Shown here piece by piece: positions 61,077-64,000 of a stretch of 64,000 nucleotides of DNA. Every line of letters starts with the position of its first letter. Position 1 is the first letter of the stretch. This DNA is from an uncultured Oscillospiraceae bacterium (lineage in GTDB: Bacteria > Bacillota > Clostridia > Oscillospirales > Oscillospiraceae), in assembly GCA_947623745.1 (NCBI GenBank), contig CANQHN010000007.1, positions 59,580 through 123,579 of the forward strand. Direction: 5' to 3'. The translations under genes and the position numbers were made by a program. The notes under the pieces were generated by a model. That model made no database searches and had not been told where the DNA came from. It saw nothing but the letters and a program-made list of their open reading frames with translations.

Positions 61077-61688
61077 TTATTCCTCCGCCTCGGACCAGCC
61101 GTAGACACCCGGCTCCCAGACGTTGGCGTCCACGTCGCTGGTCCAGTGCTGGTCGTTGTGGCTGACCTTGTCGCCCTTGTTGTAGGCGTCGTGAGCGCCC
61201 CGAGGCTGGCTCCAGGCGGGCCATTCCTCCGAGGGGTCGGCGGCCTCTTTCCACAGGCTTACGGACACATCCGGGGTATAGTCCACCTGGGAGGTGTGGG
61301 CCTGGATGCAGCGGTAGAGCTTCCCGCCGTACTGCCGGAGCTGGCCCTCCGTGTACTTGACGGGATAGGCCCAGGGCGTGAACAGGTCGGCGTGTTCCCC
61401 GGCGGTCACGTCGTCGATCTGGCCGGCCTCCGCCATCGTGACGAAAGCGATCCCGTTGGTGGTGTTGGTCTTGGTGATCTCCTGGCCAGCGTCCACGGCC
61501 TCCAGCACCACGGTTTCGGCATCCCCCAGGGCGTCCCGCCCCGGCAGATGGTACACGGCCCCCTCAAAAGCAATGCCCGAAGCCTCCGGCTCCGGGCAAA
61601 GAATGAAGCTCCCATTGGGTGCCTGCTTGATGTAGGTGGGGTTTTCGGTCATGCCGAGGATGGCATCACCTTTACAGATTCTGAACAT
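61077..61688 (-). CDS. Phage protein with two carbohydrate-binding modules
   Basis: 203 residues from ATG 61688, behind GGAGGTG. The second half holds two CBM5/12-like chitin-binding modules, each with W/Y spacing (KYTEGQLRQYGGKLYRCIQA ... LWKEA and AYNKGDKVSHNDQHWTSDVD ... WEPGVYGW). The first half (FRICKGDAILGMTENPTYIK) is a phage-type appendage domain. Overlaps the end of the reverse transcriptase gene by 40 bp. Likely a structural accessory protein that binds cell-surface glycan. Confidence 0.8.
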   Translation of the reverse strand: MFRICKGDAILGMTENPTYIKQAPNGSFILCPEPEASGIAFEGAVYHLPGRDALGDAETVVLEAVDAGQEITKTNTTNGIAFVTMAEAGQIDDVTAGEHADLFTPWAYPVKYTEGQLRQYGGKLYRCIQAHTSQVDYTPDVSVSLWKEAADPSEEWPAWSQPRGAHDAYNKGDKVSHNDQHWTSDVDANVWEPGVYGWSEAEE

Positions 61689-62824
61689 GGTGTCGCACCT
61701 CCAAAAAAGATTGCATGTTCTAAACGCCGCAGGTGGAGCAGCCGCCCGTGGTCGTCGAAGTTGCGGTAGTAGGCCGTCTGGCACTCCATGTATTGGTCTA
61801 CGGTGTCCAGGGTCCGCTTCCCGGCCTTGAACTCCGTGTGGAAATACTTCAGCTTGACACGGGCCCGTTTCACCCCGTCCCGGCTCCCGTTGAGTTTGAC
61901 CTTCCCGGTTTCGGTGAGAGTAAACCGGGCCTTGCAGAAGCGGAAGGGCTTGGTGAGCGGGCTGACCTTGCACTTGCGCTTGTTTACCCGGATGCCCTGG
62001 GCCTCGAACCGGCGCACGATCTCGTGCCCGGCGGCCTTCGCTTCCTCTACCGTGGGGAACAGCAGCACATAGTCGTCCATGTAGTGGCCCGCACAGTGGA
62101 CCCGCCGCTGGCACTTGATCCAGTTGTCCACGGAGCTGGGCAGGGACACCATCTCCTGCTGGGACGGCTCCACGCCCAAGGGCATACCCCGGCCCGGGGC
62201 GGTGCTGGGGGCGTACTGGACTATCGTGTCAGCTATCCGCCGCAGGTCGTCGTTTAGGATAAAGTGCCGGTGCCGCTGGAATATAAGGGCCCGGTTCGCG
62301 CCAGGGAAGAAGTGCTTGAGGTCGATAAGCAGGACGGCACCCTCCCGCCCGTAGTGCCGGAAGTGCCAGTGGAGCTGGTCGGTCAAGCGTTTGTAGTGCC
62401 AGTGGAGCCCTTTTTTCTTCTGGCTGGCCCCGTTGTCGTAAATCATGCTGGGGCCGTAGAGGGGGATCAAAACCTCGTTGCAAAAGGTCTTGTGGACCTG
62501 CCGGTCGGTGACGTGTGGGGCGTCGATGGGCCGGACCTTGCCCCGTTCCCGGAGCATGAAGTGGACGCACTTCCGGGGCCGCCACACCCCGTCCAGCACC
62601 TGCCTCCGCCGCTTCGCGGTCCCGGAGAACAGGTGCAGCTCGTAGTTTTGGACCGACTGTTTCCACCGGACGCCGTTACAGCACTTCTTGCCGTAGCGGA
62701 ACATCTTCCGGTAGGAAAACACCCGGTCGATAGGGCCCAGGGCGTCACACCGGGCCTGTCGCCGTGCTTGCCGCTTTGCTTGGCGGCGCTGGTATCTCGC
62801 CTCTCGGCGCTCCTGACTCGTCAT
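61649..62824 (-). CDS. DGR reverse transcriptase
   Basis: 391 residues from ATG 62824, with GGAGGG upstream. A basic N-terminus (ARYQRRQAKRQARRQARC), then the RT domains: RPIDAPHVTDRQVHKTFCNE, motif A LLIDLKHFFPG (Asp168), GMPLGVEPSQ at 213-222 with the SQ typical of DGR enzymes, and motif C YMDD at 248-251. C-terminal thumb and tail. It copies the template RNA with errors at A and the cDNA replaces the variable repeat. The adjoining TR and avd leave little doubt about the system. Confidence 0.93.
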   Translation of the reverse strand: MTSQERREARYQRRQAKRQARRQARCDALGPIDRVFSYRKMFRYGKKCCNGVRWKQSVQNYELHLFSGTAKRRRQVLDGVWRPRKCVHFMLRERGKVRPIDAPHVTDRQVHKTFCNEVLIPLYGPSMIYDNGASQKKKGLHWHYKRLTDQLHWHFRHYGREGAVLLIDLKHFFPGANRALIFQRHRHFILNDDLRRIADTIVQYAPSTAPGRGMPLGVEPSQQEMVSLPSSVDNWIKCQRRVHCAGHYMDDYVLLFPTVEEAKAAGHEIVRRFEAQGIRVNKRKCKVSPLTKPFRFCKARFTLTETGKVKLNGSRDGVKRARVKLKYFHTEFKAGKRTLDTVDQYMECQTAYYRNFDDHGRLLHLRRLEHAIFFGGATPCSESVKVMPSSA

Positions 62825-63100
62825 AAAAGAGTATTCGCCCTCCGTACAGTTGTCTTGTAGGGTGCCGTCTAAACTGCTTCGCCCCGGCACATGAAACGGT
62901 GGGTGGCACGGCCCACCGCCATGCAAGAAGCGTCCGTGTAGGGGCATCAGAGAAAAGTCGGCCTCAAGGGTCTATGCTGCGGGACCGACCGGCAGTTTTA
63001 GGTTTTGGCCTTTCGGCCTCCCCAGGGAAGTACTTCTCCTTTTACGAAGGTCGTCTTTCACCTATCGGTTACTCCATTTGACCCCGTATCATCGTAAAAT
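62825..63100 (-). ncRNA. DGR spacer RNA region between TR and RT
   Basis: 275 bp without a gene, structured (for example GCCTTTCGGCC near 63010 and GGTGGGCC/GGCCCACC-like stems near 62915). In Bordetella phage BPP-1 the RNA downstream of the TR is needed to prime cDNA synthesis; this would be its equivalent. The apparent extension of the RT frame over it has no ribosome-binding site. Confidence 0.55.
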
Positions 63101-63222
63101 CCGGGCAGCAACGCCGACGAATTGTTAGCGTTGTTGTTGTTGGGGGAGCCGTCGGTGTTGGTATTGGTGAAGTTATTGTTGTTGTTGTAATTAGGGGACC
63201 GCCCGAACCACCACACCGCCGA
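63101..63222 (-). repeat. DGR template repeat (TR)
   Basis: Read on the minus strand it is rich in AAC/AAT codons (translated pieces SPNYNNNNNFTN and GSPNNNNANNSS). The part 63101-63177 aligns without gaps with 63924-64000. The eight mismatches all lie at A of the TR. The upstream end is not visible because the variable repeat runs off the window. Confidence 0.92.
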
Positions 63223-63258
63223 CGGATACATTTTTCAGAAGCACACCCAATAAACGAG

Positions 63259-63720
63259 TCAGGTTTTCTTTTGGCCCACGCTCTTGATCTGGCCTTTGAG
63301 AAGCTCGTTCTCCCGGTCTATCAATTCACCGAGGCTTTGGGCCATCTTGTCCAGCTTCACCGTTGCTTCTGCGGCGGGGACCTGTTTTCCCTTGACGGTG
63401 GTAAAGCACCCCTCGGGATTTTGGGACATCACCGTATAGCAGTGGGAGAGCCGGACGTCCAGGGCCATAAGGGAGGCCCTGGCTTGCAGCAGATAGCCCT
63501 TTCGCATGGCGATCCGCTGCGGGTCCGATGGGAAAATGCTGTTGGCCTTTTCTGCGTTGTCAACGACCTCCCCGGCCAGCTTTGCCACCGGCTCCGCCAG
63601 CAGGCGGGAGTACCGGGCCGATATCCGGGTCAGGAAGTTTAGCGTCTCCACGTAGATCTGATTGGCCGAGTTTACGAATTCCGCCTTGCTGACGGTCCGC
63701 TTCTGCTGGAGCACCGACAT
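63259..63720 (-). CDS. avd: DGR accessory protein Avd
   Basis: 153 residues with an all-helical, basic layout (NQIYVETLNFLTRISARYSR; AEKANSIFPSDPQRIAMRKG; LLQARASLMALDVRLSHCYT), the four-helix-bundle plan of Avd, which forms a barrel-shaped pentamer that binds the RT and template RNA. Between the variable repeat and TR as in BPP-1. The C-terminal helix is rich in Lys. Confidence 0.88.
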   Translation of the reverse strand: MSVLQQKRTVSKAEFVNSANQIYVETLNFLTRISARYSRLLAEPVAKLAGEVVDNAEKANSIFPSDPQRIAMRKGYLLQARASLMALDVRLSHCYTVMSQNPEGCFTTVKGKQVPAAEATVKLDKMAQSLGELIDRENELLKGQIKSVGQKKT

Positions 63721-63797
63721 ATCCCATCACCTCTGCGTAGGTCTTAGCCCCCAGTATAGCACAAAACCGGAAAAATGCAATTTCAAAAAATCGCGTC

Positions 63798-63848
63798 GGG
63801 CGCTTACGCGCCCTCTATATTCCGGCCCTGTCGGGCCGGTTTTTTTTC
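63798..63848. terminator. Hairpins between avd and the target gene
   Basis: GGGCGC/GCGCCC with loop TTAC and, on the minus strand, a later T6 run; next to it CCGGCCC-TGTC-GGGCCGG with eight T on the plus strand. They lie just past the target gene and before avd. Confidence 0.6.
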
Positions 63849-63862
63849 GCGGCCCCGGTGGG

Positions 63863-63882
63863 CCGCCCCCTTTCGGGGGCGG
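63863..63882 (-). other. GAAA-loop hairpin downstream of the variable repeat
   Basis: On the minus strand CCGCCCCC-GAAA-GGGGGCGG: an 8 bp GC stem with a GAAA tetraloop, 29 bp after the target stop codon. Such short GC-rich inverted repeats with a 4-nt loop lie downstream of VRs and aid target recognition in BPP-1. Confidence 0.75.
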
Positions 63883-63910
63883 GATGTGGATGGGATAGCT
63901 CTGCGGAGGA

Positions 63911-64000
63911 TTAGGTAGAAAAGCCGGGCAGCAACGCCGACGAATAGTCAGCGTCGTTGGCGCTGGGGGAGCCGTCGGTGTTGGTATAGGTGAAGTTACT
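63911..64000 (-). CDS. 3' end of the DGR target protein, with variable repeat
   Basis: Only the last 29 codons are in the window: SNFTYTNTDGSPS, ANDADYSSALLPGFST, stop 63911. The variable repeat 63924-64000 matches the TR, with changes only at TR adenines, and continues past the window edge. In known systems this is the ligand-binding C-type-lectin fold end of a phage tip or surface protein. The domain itself cannot be seen here. Confidence 0.88.
   Translation of the reverse strand, partial: SNFTYTNTDGSPSANDADYSSALLPGFST

Noticed and set aside
61649..62824. Group II intron maturase
   Set aside because: No maturase or endonuclease domain and no intron RNA motifs; the SQ in the motif, the TR and avd fit a diversity-generating retroelement.

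Overview
The window is a 64 kb piece of a GC-rich, low-redundancy Firmicutes chromosome. AGGAGG ribosome-binding sites are almost universal, and the ribosomal operon has the clostridial order adk-map-KOW-infA-rpmJ-rpsM-rpsK-rpsD-rpoA-rplQ. The glgB-glgC-glgD-glgA set and zinc-type S14 also fit. I infer a gut clostridium of the Oscillospiraceae (Flavonifractor/Lawsonibacter-like); no rRNA gene is present to test this.

Region 1 (1-9.5 kb, minus strand) is a tightly coupled head and contractile-tail module: small and large terminase, portal, prohead protease, decoration protein, HK97-fold capsid, connectors, sheath, tube, a frameshifted tail-assembly chaperone, and the start of a LysM baseplate protein that runs off the left edge. 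It abuts housekeeping DNA with no integrase or repressor beside the terminase. The slot for the tape measure holds only a 224-residue acidic protein.

Region 2 (9.7-19.6 kb, plus strand) carries a D,D-carboxypeptidase and the glycogen genes glgB-C-D-A and glgP. Two clear sigma-A promoters start glgB and glgP, and rho-independent terminators follow dacF, glgA and glgP. Region 3 (19.7-21.6 kb) is AT-richer, with two small proteins and an alpha/beta hydrolase. It is followed by a 4 x ~103 bp tandem repeat flanked by two copies of the rplQ tail and terminator.

Region 4 (21.6-38.2 kb, minus strand) is the S10-spc-alpha ribosomal supercluster from rpsJ to rplQ, with its promoter and an attenuator-like leader. 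An unusual 470 bp gap with an internal promoter splits spc between rpsN and rpsH. Region 5 (38.3-42.2 kb) has a PadR-controlled membrane-protein operon, a HAD phosphatase, a sigma-region-4 mini-operon, and tRNA-Thr(TGT) and tRNA-Tyr(GTA).

Region 6 (42.2-48.1 kb) is decayed accessory DNA: pseudogene fragments, an orphan SOS-type promoter, a DUF4157 protein with two HELGH zincin motifs, a truncated integrase and a Fic protein.

Region 7 (48.1-64 kb) looks like tandem integrations at a tRNA-Thr(GGT) 3' end, whose 45 bp core occurs at 48147-48191 and 56898-56942. Element A (between the two cores) is a deleted prophage with dinJ/yafQ, integrase, cI-like repressor, a primase fused by deletion to a tape-measure tail, a ribbon-helix-helix operator array and a Panacea-type toxin-antitoxin pair. 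Element B (56.9 kb to the right edge) carries a divergent repressor switch, early genes, a lysis cassette and a complete diversity-generating retroelement: variable repeat with target-gene 3' end, GAAA-loop hairpin, avd, template repeat and reverse transcriptase. All eight template/variable differences visible in the window fall at template adenines. This is the most exciting system seen.
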